The notes: generated by a model not told the origin, from the sequence alone. Shown: positions 18,216 to 26,453, counted from the first letter of the stretch. The stretch is 64,000 nucleotides of DNA from UBA4421 sp028228615 (GCA_028228615.1 JAOJBS010000001.1:62001-126000); one strand, 5' to 3'. Translations and numbers: made by a program.

Positions 18216-18788
18216 ATGCGTAACCCTGAACAAACTCGCCTCAAACTTGTGGCCACCGCAACTCAATTATTGTTGACCAAAGGCGTTGAAGGCTTGCGTG
18301 TGGATGAAGTTGCAGCCACGGCCTGCGTTAACAAGCGCATGATCTACCACTACTTTGAGAATAAAGAGGGCTTGCTTCAAGCGGTATTGCAAAGCCAAGT
18401 TGAGCTATTGGTAGTTTCCGCTGATGCGCTGTCCCCAAACGCTAAAGCGTTTTTGGCTGAACACTTTTCGTTACGCGCAAACAAACCAGGTGCGCGAAAA
18501 ACACTCAAACCTGAGAGCAGCGGCGTGGAAGGTAGCGCCGCCATTACCCAGCAACGGTTGCAAGATGCTGGGCTAATTGTATTGCGCGCACTGTTGGGTC
18601 AGCGTCATTTTACGGTGCGTCTGAATAGCGCGGACTGGGCTTCACTGGCGCGGGGTTTAATGGCTTTGGCGTTGCCGCAGTTGTCGGCGGTAGATGAAGC
18701 GGCGGTTATCGCAGAAACTATAAGTGAGCGCCCAGTTACTGAAAAGCCAAGGTACACCCTGCAAGCGCAACACCGCTTTAGTGAGTAG
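18216..18788 (+). CDS. TetR-family transcriptional regulator
   Basis: A 190-residue regulator. The N-terminal helix-turn-helix is clear: TKGVEGLRVDEVAATACVNK followed by RMIYHYFENKEGLLQAVL, the TetR signature. The ligand-binding C-terminus is short for the family and has a basic, low-similarity insert (ANKPGARKTLK). The last 54 codons lie in the first copy of a 256-bp tandem duplication; the second copy after the stop is a non-coding echo. It has no obvious target gene beside it; candidates are itself (dyads upstream) or the ogt/AlkA genes. The start ATG lacks a strong ribosome site. Confidence 0.85.
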   Translation: MRNPEQTRLKLVATATQLLLTKGVEGLRVDEVAATACVNKRMIYHYFENKEGLLQAVLQSQVELLVVSADALSPNAKAFLAEHFSLRANKPGARKTLKPESSGVEGSAAITQQRLQDAGLIVLRALLGQRHFTVRLNSADWASLARGLMALALPQLSAVDEAAVIAETISERPVTEKPRYTLQAQHRFSE

Positions 18789-19145
18789 GCGCGGGCCAAC
18801 GCTTAGGTCTAAGCCCGTAGTTTAGAAGTTCGCTTAGGGCCGTGTTTCACAAGAGGGTAATTTATTTTGACTAGCGCTGAAAAGCGCGGACTGGGCTTCA
18901 CTGGCGCGGGGTTTAATGGCTTTGGCGTTGCCGCAGTTGTCGGCGGTAGATGAAGCGGCGGTTATCGCAGAAACTATAAGTGAGCGCCCAGTTACTGAAA
19001 AGCCAAGGTACACCCTGCAAGCGCAACACCGCTTTAGTGAGTAGGCGCGGGCCAACGCTTAGGTCTAAGCCCGTAGTTTAGAAGTTCGCTTAGGGCCGTG
19101 TTTCACAAGAGGGTAATTTATTTTGACTAGCGCTGAAAAGCGCGG
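18627..19145. repeat. Perfect 256-bp tandem duplication spanning the TetR 3' end
   Basis: Bases 18627-18882 and 18883-19138 are identical by eye, and the first seven bases (AGCGCGG) appear a third time at 19139-19145. The unit carries the last 54 codons of the TetR gene, its stop, and about 95 bases of downstream DNA. The seven-base microhomology at both ends marks the slippage points. A hairpin GCGCT-GAAA-AGCGC (18874-18887) straddles the junction. Complete identity means the event is recent, or the duplication is an assembly artefact. Confidence 0.93.
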
Positions 19146-19225
19146 GCGAATGAGAACTAAGGACAGAGAAGTAATGACGAAAAAAGAGAGAAAAGAAAAA
19201 AGAGAAAAGAGCTAAGAGAAGCAGA
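19146..19225. repeat. Purine-rich low-complexity tract
   Basis: About 80 bases of degenerate GAGAAAAG-type units on the plus strand between the duplicated TetR tail and the FKBP gene. There is no fixed period and no coding potential. It resembles other spacer tracts in this window (near 35.9-36.1 kb and 31.2 kb). Confidence 0.6.
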
Positions 19226-19277
19226 GCACTGAAGTAGTCACCCACCCCAATGTCCGCTTTCCGCTGTGCGCGAGGCG

Positions 19278-19895
19278 TTAACTTACGATATCAAGCAACT
19301 CGATATCAAAGATCAATGTCGCAAACGGCCCAATCACGCCGCCGGCACCTTGCTCTCCATAGGCCAATTCGTAAGGCACTGTTAGGCGCCACTTGGAACC
19401 TACCGTCATCATTTGCAGTGCTTCAGTCCAGCCCGCAATTACGCCCCCCACTGGGAATTCAGTGGGTTCGCCGCGATCGTAAGAACTGTCAAATACGGTG
19501 CCGTCAATTAACGTGCCGTGGTAGTGCGTGCGCACGGTTGACGCTGCTGTTGGGATCTCGCCTTCACCGGAGGTTAGCACTTCGTACTGTAGGCCAGAGT
19601 CGGTAGTAATCACGCCCTCTCGTGCTGCGTTGTCGGTCAAATATCTGTCACCCTCGACTGACATGGCTTTCGCCTCTTCTGCCTGCTTGGCTTGCATTTG
19701 TTCGTTGATGGCAGCAAAAGCGGCGCGCATATCTTCGTCACTGACTGGGCAGTCAACGCCATTTACGGCATCTTGCAGACCGGCCATAACCGTTGCTACT
19801 TCAAGTCCGTCAAATGGATTTTCCATCATCTGTTGGCCCATTTGGTGGCCTAGGCCATAGCTGACGCGTTGTCCGTCAGTAGTGTAATCAGACAT
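19278..19895 (-). CDS. FKBP-type peptidyl-prolyl cis-trans isomerase (FklB/Mip-like)
   Basis: A 205-residue proline isomerase. Residues 1-85 form the helical dimerisation domain of FkpA/FklB proteins (begins DGQRVSYGLGHQMG), followed by an FKBP domain with VRTHYHGTLIDGTVFDSSYDRG, FPVGGVIAGW and VPYELAYG. No signal peptide is present, so it is cytoplasmic like FklB rather than periplasmic like FkpA. It speeds proline isomerisation in folding proteins. It stands alone, with a low-complexity tract downstream and a 211-base spacer upstream that contains nothing recognisable. Confidence 0.94.
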   Translation of the reverse strand: MSDYTTDGQRVSYGLGHQMGQQMMENPFDGLEVATVMAGLQDAVNGVDCPVSDEDMRAAFAAINEQMQAKQAEEAKAMSVEGDRYLTDNAAREGVITTDSGLQYEVLTSGEGEIPTAASTVRTHYHGTLIDGTVFDSSYDRGEPTEFPVGGVIAGWTEALQMMTVGSKWRLTVPYELAYGEQGAGGVIGPFATLIFDIELLDIVS

Positions 19896-20106
19896 TAATT
19901 TCTCTCGTTAGGATTTTGGATAAAAAAGCGGCGACAATTTAGCACATATTGCGGGAGAGAACTGGCCGTCTCACTTTGCTCTTCGTAGGTGAAGAATGTG
20001 CGACGACTAGGTCTTTGTTCGCGCCTTGTTTGTGGCTATGGTTTGCGTCTTTGCTACGCGTTTTTGGTGTGCGCCTTCGGTTTTCGCTTTTGCTCCGTGT
20101 ACCGCT

Positions 20107-20580
20107 TTATCTGTCAGGTTGCCCATGTCGAGGTGGGCTATGGTCGCGTGGCCGACTTTTTCGCAGCAACTCTTTGGCCAGGTCTTTGCGTTCCGTGGCG
20201 GTCAGTTGTTTAACAAAGCCACTGAAATCTGCATGACTTTGGCTTTGGTTGGTTTGCAATGCGCCGCGTAATTCCATCAGCGCTTGGTCTAGCGACTTCT
20301 CGCTGAAATCTTCAGCCGCCAGTGCCCGTTGCACGGCTTTATGTTTTTCTCGCAGCAAAGGCCGTTGTTCTCTAGCTCGTTTAAATTGCTCTCTGAGCAG
20401 TGGGCGTAATTCTTTTCTGCGCTCGTCGGGCAAATGATATGCCCAGCGCGGTGAAATATGAATGGCATTGGCAAAGCGGTTTGGCTCATAGATCATCCGC
20501 GCAGCGGCAAAACCCAGCATGGCGAGGTTGATGGCCATGGATATAACCAAAGCGATAAGTAAAATTTTAGGTCGCATCAT
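20107..20580 (-). CDS. CpxP/Spy-like periplasmic protein (heavy-metal sensor family)
   Basis: A 157-residue protein with an N-terminal signal anchor (about residues 5-27, hydrophobic, no clear cleavage site), then a highly charged helical domain rich in Arg/Lys/Glu with LREQFKRAREQRPLLREKH, and FSEKSLDQALMELR. This matches the periplasmic heavy-metal-resistance / CpxP fold. Such proteins act as sensors or chaperones of envelope stress. It overlaps the anti-sigma-like gene by 14 bases and is last in a four-gene operon with an ECF sigma factor, so it probably feeds signal to, or is an output of, that system. The basic C-terminus (RPRDHSPPRHGQ) is low complexity. Confidence 0.8.
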   Translation of the reverse strand: MMRPKILLIALVISMAINLAMLGFAAARMIYEPNRFANAIHISPRWAYHLPDERRKELRPLLREQFKRAREQRPLLREKHKAVQRALAAEDFSEKSLDQALMELRGALQTNQSQSHADFSGFVKQLTATERKDLAKELLRKSRPRDHSPPRHGQPDR

Positions 20581-21082
20581 TATCTAATCCCTCTTGCGCA
20601 GCTGGAAAAAAAGCTGAAAACTCAATTGTGTTTTCGTTGAGCGAGTCAGCGTAAACCCACGAATTTATGTCGGCATATTCGGTAGCGCCTTCGTCCCAAT
20701 CTGACGGCTGCAAACCAAAGCCGACTCCCGCAGCAAAGCTCACTATCAACGGAATGGCCGCGGCAATGGCGGTGGGCCAGTGTTCTTTAGTCATCCAAGA
20801 TCCGGTCCGATTGGCTGCCAAATTAACAGGCTTATTGTTATTGTTAGCGTGTGCTTGGGCAATCTTGTTGATGGCATCCAACACATGTTTGGGGGCTTTG
20901 TGGCTACTTTGCGCGTCACTCATAAACAGCGCCTCAAGCTTCTGCGCAGCTTCAAACGTTCGCCTTGCCTCTAATGACTGCCGCAAAAAAGTCTTAGCTT
21001 CTCCTCTCTCAAGGGGATCCGACCATTGATCTAAATCCGCCCCGAAGGTGTCTAAATTCGTCAGAAACTGATCAATGTTCAT
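20567..21082 (-). CDS. Membrane protein, candidate anti-sigma factor
   Basis: A 171-residue protein with a cytoplasmic-looking acidic N-terminal half (MNIDQFLTNLDTFGADLDQW, then RRTFEAAQKLEALF) and one membrane span around residues 103-125 (AIAAAIPLIVSFAAGVGFG), then a short acidic outer part. Position and topology are those of an anti-sigma factor: it overlaps the ECF sigma gene by 11 bases. No zinc HxxxCxxC motif is present, so it is not a classic ZAS protein. Function is inferred from context only. Confidence 0.7.
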   Translation of the reverse strand: MNIDQFLTNLDTFGADLDQWSDPLERGEAKTFLRQSLEARRTFEAAQKLEALFMSDAQSSHKAPKHVLDAINKIAQAHANNNNKPVNLAANRTGSWMTKEHWPTAIAAAIPLIVSFAAGVGFGLQPSDWDEGATEYADINSWVYADSLNENTIEFSAFFPAAQEGLDNDAT

Positions 21083-21641
21083 GGGGCTCTCTTCTCATTT
21101 TGGTATCGGCGTTGCGTATGGCTCTACGACCCCGCGCTAAAAGTGATTGGGTTGCCGTGCTACTGAGGTTGAGTATCTCGGCGGTCTCTCCAATGGAAAA
21201 TCCTTGGCGATGAACTAACAATAGCGCTGCGCGTTGATTCTCTGGCACTTGGGCCAGCAGTTGAGCAAATTCTTCAATGCTGTCCTGTTGTTGGCTTTGT
21301 TGCTCAGGCTCAAAATTCGCCGGTGCTTGTAGCACAAGGTCGGCATAATCTTCGGACCTAGAAAATTTGCTCTGCTTACGCACGTGGTCAATAAATTTGT
21401 TGTGCAATACCGTGTGCAGCCAGGTGTTTAGCTTAACCCTGCCCACCTTGTAACTGCCTGCGTGAGTCCAAACTTTAACCCAGGTTTCTTGTACCAGGTC
21501 GTCAGCGGTACTTGGGTTGCCACTCAGCCGGTAGGCGTAGGCGTGGAGCGCATCAACGTGGCGCGACACCAATTCAGCAAAAGAGTCAGCACATTGGCTG
21601 ACTACCTTTAGCATAAGTTGATCGTCGGACAAATACGTCAC
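21072..21641 (-). CDS. RNA polymerase ECF-type sigma factor
   Basis: A 189-residue sigma-70 family extracytoplasmic-function factor. Region 2 is ALHAYAYRLSGNPSTADDLV followed by QETWVKVWTH; region 4 is VPENQRAALLLVHRQGFSIG followed by ETAEILNLSSTATQSLLARG. I take the GTG at 21641 as start; an ATG nine codons in would cut into region 2. It overlaps the next gene by 11 bases and follows the EF-hand gene by 41, forming an operon. By analogy it is held by the membrane protein encoded next and released by an envelope signal, possibly metal-related given the flanking genes. Confidence 0.92.
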   Translation of the reverse strand: MTYLSDDQLMLKVVSQCADSFAELVSRHVDALHAYAYRLSGNPSTADDLVQETWVKVWTHAGSYKVGRVKLNTWLHTVLHNKFIDHVRKQSKFSRSEDYADLVLQAPANFEPEQQSQQQDSIEEFAQLLAQVPENQRAALLLVHRQGFSIGETAEILNLSSTATQSLLARGRRAIRNADTKMRREPHEH

Positions 21642-21682
21642 GTAATGCGCGGCTCTTGGTTGTTGTCTAGCAACTTAATTTG

Positions 21683-22384
21683 CTAGCTAGTGCTTTGAGC
21701 GGCTTTGCGTTGTTTAAACTGCTTGATCATTTTAGCCATCTCCGAGCGATCCACCACGCCGTCATTGTTGGTGTCTAAGGCTCGCAGTCTTTGCTCTGGA
21801 TTTGGCATTTCTTCCTGAGCCAGTCTGCCGTCTGCGTTTGTATCCAGTATCTTGAACATTGCGCGCTTGCGCGCCAACTGTTTGTTCTCTCTCTTATTTG
21901 CAGCCGCGTATTCGGTGTCGCTAATTGCGCCGTCTTTGTCAGCATCAAGCAGCGCGAACATTTCGGTTTCTACCAAAGCGCGCATGTCGCTGCGGTCTGT
22001 TCCAGCGTTCATCAGACCGAACATGCGACTAGCGTGTCCGCGCATGCCTTTGCCATGGTGAGGCTTCTGCCCGTGTTGGCGCTGGGCGTCATCATTCCCG
22101 CTTTCGCCTCCGGCTTTAGGATGCCCTTTACCTCTGAAGCCATGCTTGGGTATATGTTGCTCAAATTCGGCCAAGGAAATCAGGCCGTCTTTATTTAGAT
22201 CAGCCAGCAGGAACTGCTCCAAGCTGTGAGTATTGATGCGCTGTACCATGTCGTCGATGACGATAGGCCCGCGCTGGTGTTTGCTGCCGTGGTGACTGGC
22301 CAGTAAACCGGTGCTAACAACGATAAGGCCAATTGCTGTAAAACCTACGATTTTAAAGGAAGATCTTGAAGTGAATTTTTTCAT
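21683..22384 (-). CDS. EF-hand calcium-binding protein, membrane-anchored or secreted
   Basis: A 233-residue protein with an N-terminal hydrophobic segment (residues about 11-30, FKIVGFTAIGLIVVSTGLLA), then four clear EF-hand loops of DxDxDG type: ADLNKDGLISLAEFE, LDADKDGAISDTEY, LDTNADGRLAQEE and LDTNNDGVVDRSE. A His/Gly/Lys-rich stretch (GKGHPKAGGE, QHGQKPHHGKG) between the first and second loops could bind transition metals. It probably works in the periplasm. It leads the operon with the sigma factor, the anti-sigma-like protein and the CpxP-like protein, which suggests metal or calcium sensing; that is inference. Confidence 0.88.
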   Translation of the reverse strand: MKKFTSRSSFKIVGFTAIGLIVVSTGLLASHHGSKHQRGPIVIDDMVQRINTHSLEQFLLADLNKDGLISLAEFEQHIPKHGFRGKGHPKAGGESGNDDAQRQHGQKPHHGKGMRGHASRMFGLMNAGTDRSDMRALVETEMFALLDADKDGAISDTEYAAANKRENKQLARKRAMFKILDTNADGRLAQEEMPNPEQRLRALDTNNDGVVDRSEMAKMIKQFKQRKAAQSTS

Positions 22385-22472
22385 AACTAAGACTCAATAT
22401 TAAACATTCATAAGCTATACGCTGGTCTACGCGGTTGTGGTCGAACTAAATGATCGAAACACTATAGTCGAA

Positions 22473-23033
22473 TTAGCTTTGCTCATACTCTATGGCAATA
22501 ATTTCAAAACGATTGAGCACCTGTTGATCGGCAAAGCTGAGAATACGCGTGGTGCCGGTAGATTGTTGAATGGCCACCTCGTCGCCAACCCCTTTGCCCA
22601 GCAGTAATTTGGCCATGGGCGCATCGACACTTATGTACTCTCTTAGCTCGTCAATTTCATCCGGGCCGACCAATCTATACTTAACGATTTCAGGCGCGTT
22701 AGTTTCTGGCTTGATCTCCTCCGCCTCAAGGGTTACCCACGCGCCAAAATAAACCTTGTCGGTTTGGCTGGGTGGCCGATCCACTATTTGTAATTCCGCC
22801 ATACGTTTATCTAGGTAGCGAATTCTGCGATCAATTTCAGCCAACTGTCGCTTGCCGTAAATATAGTCAGCGTTCTCCGAGCGGTCGCCTTGAGCCGCCG
22901 CCTCGGAGACCTTGCGCGTAACTTCAGGTCTCTTCACCTTCCAAAGAAAATTCATCTCCCCTTGCAGCGTCGCATAGCCCGCAGGGGTGATTACGGCAGT
23001 TTTTTTGGGTTCCGGGGGGCGGTATCTACCCAT
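22473..23033 (-). CDS. greB: Transcription elongation factor GreB
   Basis: Rescues backtracked RNA polymerase by stimulating transcript cleavage. It has 186 residues. The N-terminal coiled coil carries the tip acidic pair and the GreB-type sequence GDRSENADYIYGKRQLAEID, with RRIRYLDKRM following. The C-terminal FKBP-like domain contains VYFGAWVTLEAEE and ILSFADQQVLNRFEI. The N-terminal RYRPPEPKK and YIYGKR segments favour GreB over GreA. It is monocistronic, with its own promoter region divergent from the dioxygenase gene. Confidence 0.96.
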   Translation of the reverse strand: MGRYRPPEPKKTAVITPAGYATLQGEMNFLWKVKRPEVTRKVSEAAAQGDRSENADYIYGKRQLAEIDRRIRYLDKRMAELQIVDRPPSQTDKVYFGAWVTLEAEEIKPETNAPEIVKYRLVGPDEIDELREYISVDAPMAKLLLGKGVGDEVAIQQSTGTTRILSFADQQVLNRFEIIAIEYEQS

Positions 23034-23195
23034 GCAGATTGGCTCAACTCAAAGATAAGTGCCCATCATAGGTGAAAGGGCATTTTAGTCACCCCCAGGT
23101 AACTTATTGCCGACCCCTGTGCTGCGATTATTAGTGCTCATTGGCCCGCGGCTTGGTTACAATCTGCGCCATTGGCGACCACAGCAGAGGGTGAG

Positions 23196-24032
23196 ATGGG
23201 TAAGCAAATAAATACGGTGAAAGCGGCAGGGGCCATTGGCGCTCATGTATCTGGCGTGTCCTTGGCCGATATTGCAGGTTCAGATGTTGTTTATGCTCAA
23301 GTGCGCCAGGCAATTGTTGAGCATGAGGTTTTGTTTTTTCGCGACCAAGAGCGAACCCCACAGGTTTTTGCCTCTTTCGCCAAGCGTTTTGGTGAGGTGC
23401 TAGGTCACCCAGCCTATGTCACCGTTGACGGTGCAGACGACGTGCAGATTTTGGAGAGCACGCCCGAGCATCCGTCAAAAATTGAAGTCTGGCATTCAGA
23501 CATGACCTTTATGCCCATGCCCCCCAGTTTTACATTGTTGCAGGGGCAAATTATTCCAGCCCACGGTGGTGACACTTTGTGGGCCAGTGCCTCGGCTGCC
23601 TATGATGGACTGTCAGATAAGATGCGCGGTTTTTTAGATGGTCTAGTAGCAGTACATGATTTCCGTCAGGGTTTCCGTGAAAGCCTGGCCGAGCCAGGTG
23701 GTGCCGAGCGCTTGGCAGATGCCATTACCGCCAATCCGCCGGTTGAACATCCGTTAATCCGCACGCACCCAGAAAGTGGTCGCAAGAGTATTTACGTGAA
23801 TGCGCTCTTCACTAGCCACATCAAAGACCTGAAGCCGCGTGAGAGTGAGCAGTTGTTGAGTTTTTTGTATCGCCATATTGTCACTGAAGAATATACCGTG
23901 CGGCTGAATTGGCAGCCGGGTAGCGTTGCCATTTGGGATAACCGGTCCACTCAACACAAGCCGATTAATGATTTTTTGCCCCAGCATCGGCTGATGCACA
24001 GAGTGACTATTACCGGCGATAGGCCCCGCTAG
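23196..24032 (+). CDS. TauD/TfdA-family Fe(II)/2-oxoglutarate dioxygenase
   Basis: A 278-residue dioxygenase from the ATG at 23196, chosen because GAGGGTGAG precedes it; a start eight codons earlier has no ribosome site. The iron facial triad is visible as His and Asp in WHSDMTF and the distal His in NRSTQHKPIND, followed by the 2-oxoglutarate-binding Arg in HRLMHRVTI. The family hydroxylates taurine, sulfonates, aryloxyacids or similar small acids; the substrate is unknown. It stands alone, with a signal-peptide protein gene 79 bases downstream. Confidence 0.92.
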   Translation: MGKQINTVKAAGAIGAHVSGVSLADIAGSDVVYAQVRQAIVEHEVLFFRDQERTPQVFASFAKRFGEVLGHPAYVTVDGADDVQILESTPEHPSKIEVWHSDMTFMPMPPSFTLLQGQIIPAHGGDTLWASASAAYDGLSDKMRGFLDGLVAVHDFRQGFRESLAEPGGAERLADAITANPPVEHPLIRTHPESGRKSIYVNALFTSHIKDLKPRESEQLLSFLYRHIVTEEYTVRLNWQPGSVAIWDNRSTQHKPINDFLPQHRLMHRVTITGDRPR

Positions 24033-24111
24033 GCGACATTGCGCCGATACTAACAAGGCTAGGACCGAAGCCAATTCTGATAAGAAAAGACACAAAGAGA
24101 GAGAAAAGATA

Positions 24112-24612
24112 ATGAATAAATTTTTCCGCACATTGCCCGTCGCCCTATTAATGCTTTGCGCCAGCGCCGCTTTTGCAGGGCATCATAAAGAAAATGAGGC
24201 TACGCCGACCTTCACGCAAATTGTTGGGCAAACTGAAGCAGAGCAAGCGGCGCTTAAAGTGATGTATGAGTTTATGGCGTCCTTTAATGCCAGAGACGTT
24301 GCGCGTTGGGCTGATACGCTTTTGTTTCCACACATTCGAGTGGCCAGTGGTGGCGTTACGGTAAACCCAACAAAAAGTGAGTTCATTGCCGAAACAGATT
24401 TACAGGAATTTGCGCGCACAAATAATTGGCATCACAGCGAATGGAACAGTATTGAAACCATTCAAGCCGACTCAGAAAAAGTGCACTTTAAAGTGCGCTT
24501 CACGCGCTTTAATCCAGCGGGTGAAGCTTATGTGTCATTTAACTCTTTGTACGTATTGCAAAAGACCGACCAAGGTTGGGGTATTCGCGGCCGCTCAAGT
24601 TTTGCGCCATAA
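24112..24612 (+). CDS. Secreted NTF2-like (SnoaL-type) protein
   Basis: A 166-residue protein with a cleavable signal peptide (MNKFFRTLPVALLMLCASAA, cut after FAG or AFA), then a His/Glu-rich start and an alpha/beta domain of about 125 residues. LKVMYEFMASFNARDVARWA begins a typical NTF2-like helix, and VSFNSLYVLQKTDQGWGIRG is the typical last strand pair (Y.L.K...GW.I..RS). Such domains serve as small-molecule binding or enzyme scaffolds; no catalytic pair can be assigned. It is probably periplasmic, and first in a row with the next two genes. Confidence 0.75.
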   Translation: MNKFFRTLPVALLMLCASAAFAGHHKENEATPTFTQIVGQTEAEQAALKVMYEFMASFNARDVARWADTLLFPHIRVASGGVTVNPTKSEFIAETDLQEFARTNNWHHSEWNSIETIQADSEKVHFKVRFTRFNPAGEAYVSFNSLYVLQKTDQGWGIRGRSSFAP

Positions 24613-24635
24613 AATAGCAAAGCGAGAATTTGCTA

Positions 24636-25118
24636 ATGACTGATGTTTCCGCACTGCGGTACGCCAATGTGGACGAGCACATGAGTGAGGCGGGCTCGCT
24701 ACATAAGGCAATGTTGCCCTTGGGGTTTGTTACCGCTTTTTGTTTTCATCACGGTTTGCTGAGCGCTCAGTTTATACAACAACATGAGTCTGTTTTAGCG
24801 CGGGTGCGTTATCAAGAGGGACAGGTAAGCGAACTGTTTGCTGCCAATGGTGCGGTCCTGAATGAGCAAGATTTAAACGAGCGGGGATTGGTGTTTTTGC
24901 AAAGCTACTTGGCTAAGCTGACCGACGACTTTAAGGCGACCTTCGGCGCGGACTGTTACGGCATAGAAGACTCTTGGGAAAACTACCAACTGTTTGCCAA
25001 GGTATTAGTGCGCGCTCATCTGGGCGCACCAAAACCTCATGGTCCGTTCGCTAGCAAGTCGTCGGCGCAACCCATTGTTCAAAGTATAAAATCTAGTTGG
25101 AAAAAACTATGGCGCTAG
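24636..25118 (+). CDS. Conserved-looking protein of unknown function
   Basis: A 160-residue cytoplasmic protein from the ATG at 24636, 23 bases after the preceding stop. Recognisable features are SEAGSLHKAMLPLGFVTAFC followed by FHHGLL near the start, a central acidic helix and IEDSWENYQLFAKVL near the end. The pattern (small HxGxF-like start, DLxxxG..F, DSWENY) recalls DUF7832-type proteins, often found as immunity-like or orphan genes, but this is from memory and weak. The final ten bases overlap the next gene, so the two are coupled. Confidence 0.6.
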   Translation: MTDVSALRYANVDEHMSEAGSLHKAMLPLGFVTAFCFHHGLLSAQFIQQHESVLARVRYQEGQVSELFAANGAVLNEQDLNERGLVFLQSYLAKLTDDFKATFGADCYGIEDSWENYQLFAKVLVRAHLGAPKPHGPFASKSSAQPIVQSIKSSWKKLWR

Positions 25119-25516
25119 GGTTTCGAGATATAGAAGTTTTCAGTGCAGACCCTAAAGATCTTCCCGCAGACCTCAGCGCTATTTACGCGCAAACCGTTGC
25201 AGCGGGCACCGCGGAAATTCTTCGGGTAGCCAAGCTCAATGAAGTGATCATTGCCTGCTATGCCATGCATGGGCCGCTTATAGAGGAGGGCGAGAGGGGC
25301 ACCGACTATGTGCTGCAAATGGTCGCTGTACAGGAACAGTACAGGCATCAGAATGTGGGGCGCTGGCTGATGGGCCATGCGATTGGGGTGGCGGAGTCTA
25401 AGGGCGGGCGAGGTTTGCAAGTGCCTCACACGGCTCACCAAGATTTTTTCCTAACCTTGGGGTTTACAGCGGATGCGACTATTGGTGGGTTTCGCTTTCA
25501 GATGATTCAAGAATAA
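25109..25516 (+). CDS. GNAT-family N-acetyltransferase
   Basis: A small acetyltransferase of 135 residues from the ATG at 25109 (overlapping the previous stop by 10 bases); a TTG four codons earlier is possible. Motif A is present as YVLQMVAVQEQYRHQNVGRW, with HQNVGRWLM matching the acetyl-CoA pyrophosphate loop Q/RxxGxG/A in a variant with Trp. The rest is short for GNAT, with a typical FFLTLGF in the C-terminal strand-turn-helix. The substrate is unknown; coupling to the unknown gene upstream suggests a shared role. Confidence 0.8.
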   Translation: MALGFRDIEVFSADPKDLPADLSAIYAQTVAAGTAEILRVAKLNEVIIACYAMHGPLIEEGERGTDYVLQMVAVQEQYRHQNVGRWLMGHAIGVAESKGGRGLQVPHTAHQDFFLTLGFTADATIGGFRFQMIQE

Positions 25517-25538
25517 GCGCCTGCAAATTTCAGGCGCT
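25516..25538 (+). terminator. Hairpin after the acetyltransferase gene
   Basis: Perfect 8-bp stem AGCGCCTG / CAGGCGCT with a 7-base loop overlapping the stop codon. No T-run follows, so it may protect the 3' end or mark Rho-dependent ending rather than be an intrinsic terminator. Confidence 0.35.
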
Positions 25539-25582
25539 GGGGTAAACAGTTGCAGGCTATTTTTAACCCTCTCTATCTTTCT

Positions 25583-26185
25583 CTAGCTTTTAGGTTCGTT
25601 GTCAGTACGGGCCGCTCTGCCTAAATATCCACCGTGATGGCGCAAGCCATAGTCTTCTCGGGTAACACCCTTCTGCTCCATCAGCGCTAATGCGATTGCG
25701 TCGCTAATGGTCAGCATCACTGCCATTGAAGAACTTGGGGTAAGGCCCAACGGGCAGGGCTCTTCAATGACACCCATGTCCAAGACTAAGTCTGAGTGAG
25801 TGCGTAATTCAGAGTCTGGGTGCGAGGTAACACCGATAATCTTAGACACGCCAAGGTGTCGGGCCATTTCTAAAATTTCTATCACTTCGCGACTTTTGCC
25901 GCTGGTAGAAAAAGCGATAAGCACGTCGTCGTTGCCGACAATGCCTAAGTCGCCGTGGGCAGCTTCTGCTGGGTGAACAAAATCGGCAGGGGTAGCGGTA
26001 GAGCAAAGGGTTGCTGCAAATTTCTTTGCAATGTGGCCTGCTTTGCCGATACCTGTGGTCAATATTTTGCCGCTACAGGTTTGCATAACTTCCACGGTTT
26101 TGACGAAATCTTCGGTGACATTAATGGCAGTAATTGCCGCTGCTTCAGCTGCAATTACTGCCTGCATACGTTGTTTGATATCCAT
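25583..26185 (-). CDS. SIS-domain sugar-phosphate isomerase (KdsD/GutQ-like, without CBS domains)
   Basis: A 200-residue sugar isomerase domain. TTGIGKAGHIAKKFAATLCS followed by TATPADFVHPAEAAHGDLG, and AFSTSGKSREVIEILE, match the KpsF/KdsD arabinose-5-phosphate isomerase family, including the conserved His in HPAEAAHGD. The usual C-terminal CBS pair is missing, so the protein is about 120 residues shorter than KdsD; it ends shortly after RHHGGYLGR. A CBS-less variant is known for some sugar isomerases. It could serve KDO synthesis or an amino-sugar route with the neighbouring GH20 and kinase genes, which are on the other strand. Confidence 0.88.
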   Translation of the reverse strand: MDIKQRMQAVIAAEAAAITAINVTEDFVKTVEVMQTCSGKILTTGIGKAGHIAKKFAATLCSTATPADFVHPAEAAHGDLGIVGNDDVLIAFSTSGKSREVIEILEMARHLGVSKIIGVTSHPDSELRTHSDLVLDMGVIEEPCPLGLTPSSSMAVMLTISDAIALALMEQKGVTREDYGLRHHGGYLGRAARTDNEPKS

Positions 26186-26453
26186 AGAAAATTTCTTCTG
26201 TTGTTCAATTTTTTAGTTGATTTGCGGCCAATGTTTTTCATCGCAGCTACGATAACAACTGCGACAGCAGCTTCCACAACAGCTTCTAGGCATGTTGGTC
26301 GCAGCGCTGCAAATGCGCGGCCCAGATTATAAACAGATATCGGTCAGATGGGCGGCTAAATTACGGCGATAGTGATTGCGCCTAGGATGAAAATTACAAA
26401 CAGCCAAACTACTGGCAACTGCTACCAAGGTAAGGCCATGGCGCGGGTTAACG

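Noticed and set aside
18605..19055. Two identical minus-strand open frames in the 18.6-19.1 kb region.
   Set aside because: They are antisense echoes of the TetR 3' end and its duplicate copy, not genes.
19949..20271. Three overlapping plus-strand frames before and within the CpxP-like gene.
   Set aside because: They are antisense to a gene with good family features and have Cys/Phe/Arg-rich compositions typical of shadows.
26186..26340. Inverted short segments (GCAGCTACGAT-like) upstream of the SIS gene.
   Set aside because: The symmetry is imperfect and short, so it cannot be told from chance.
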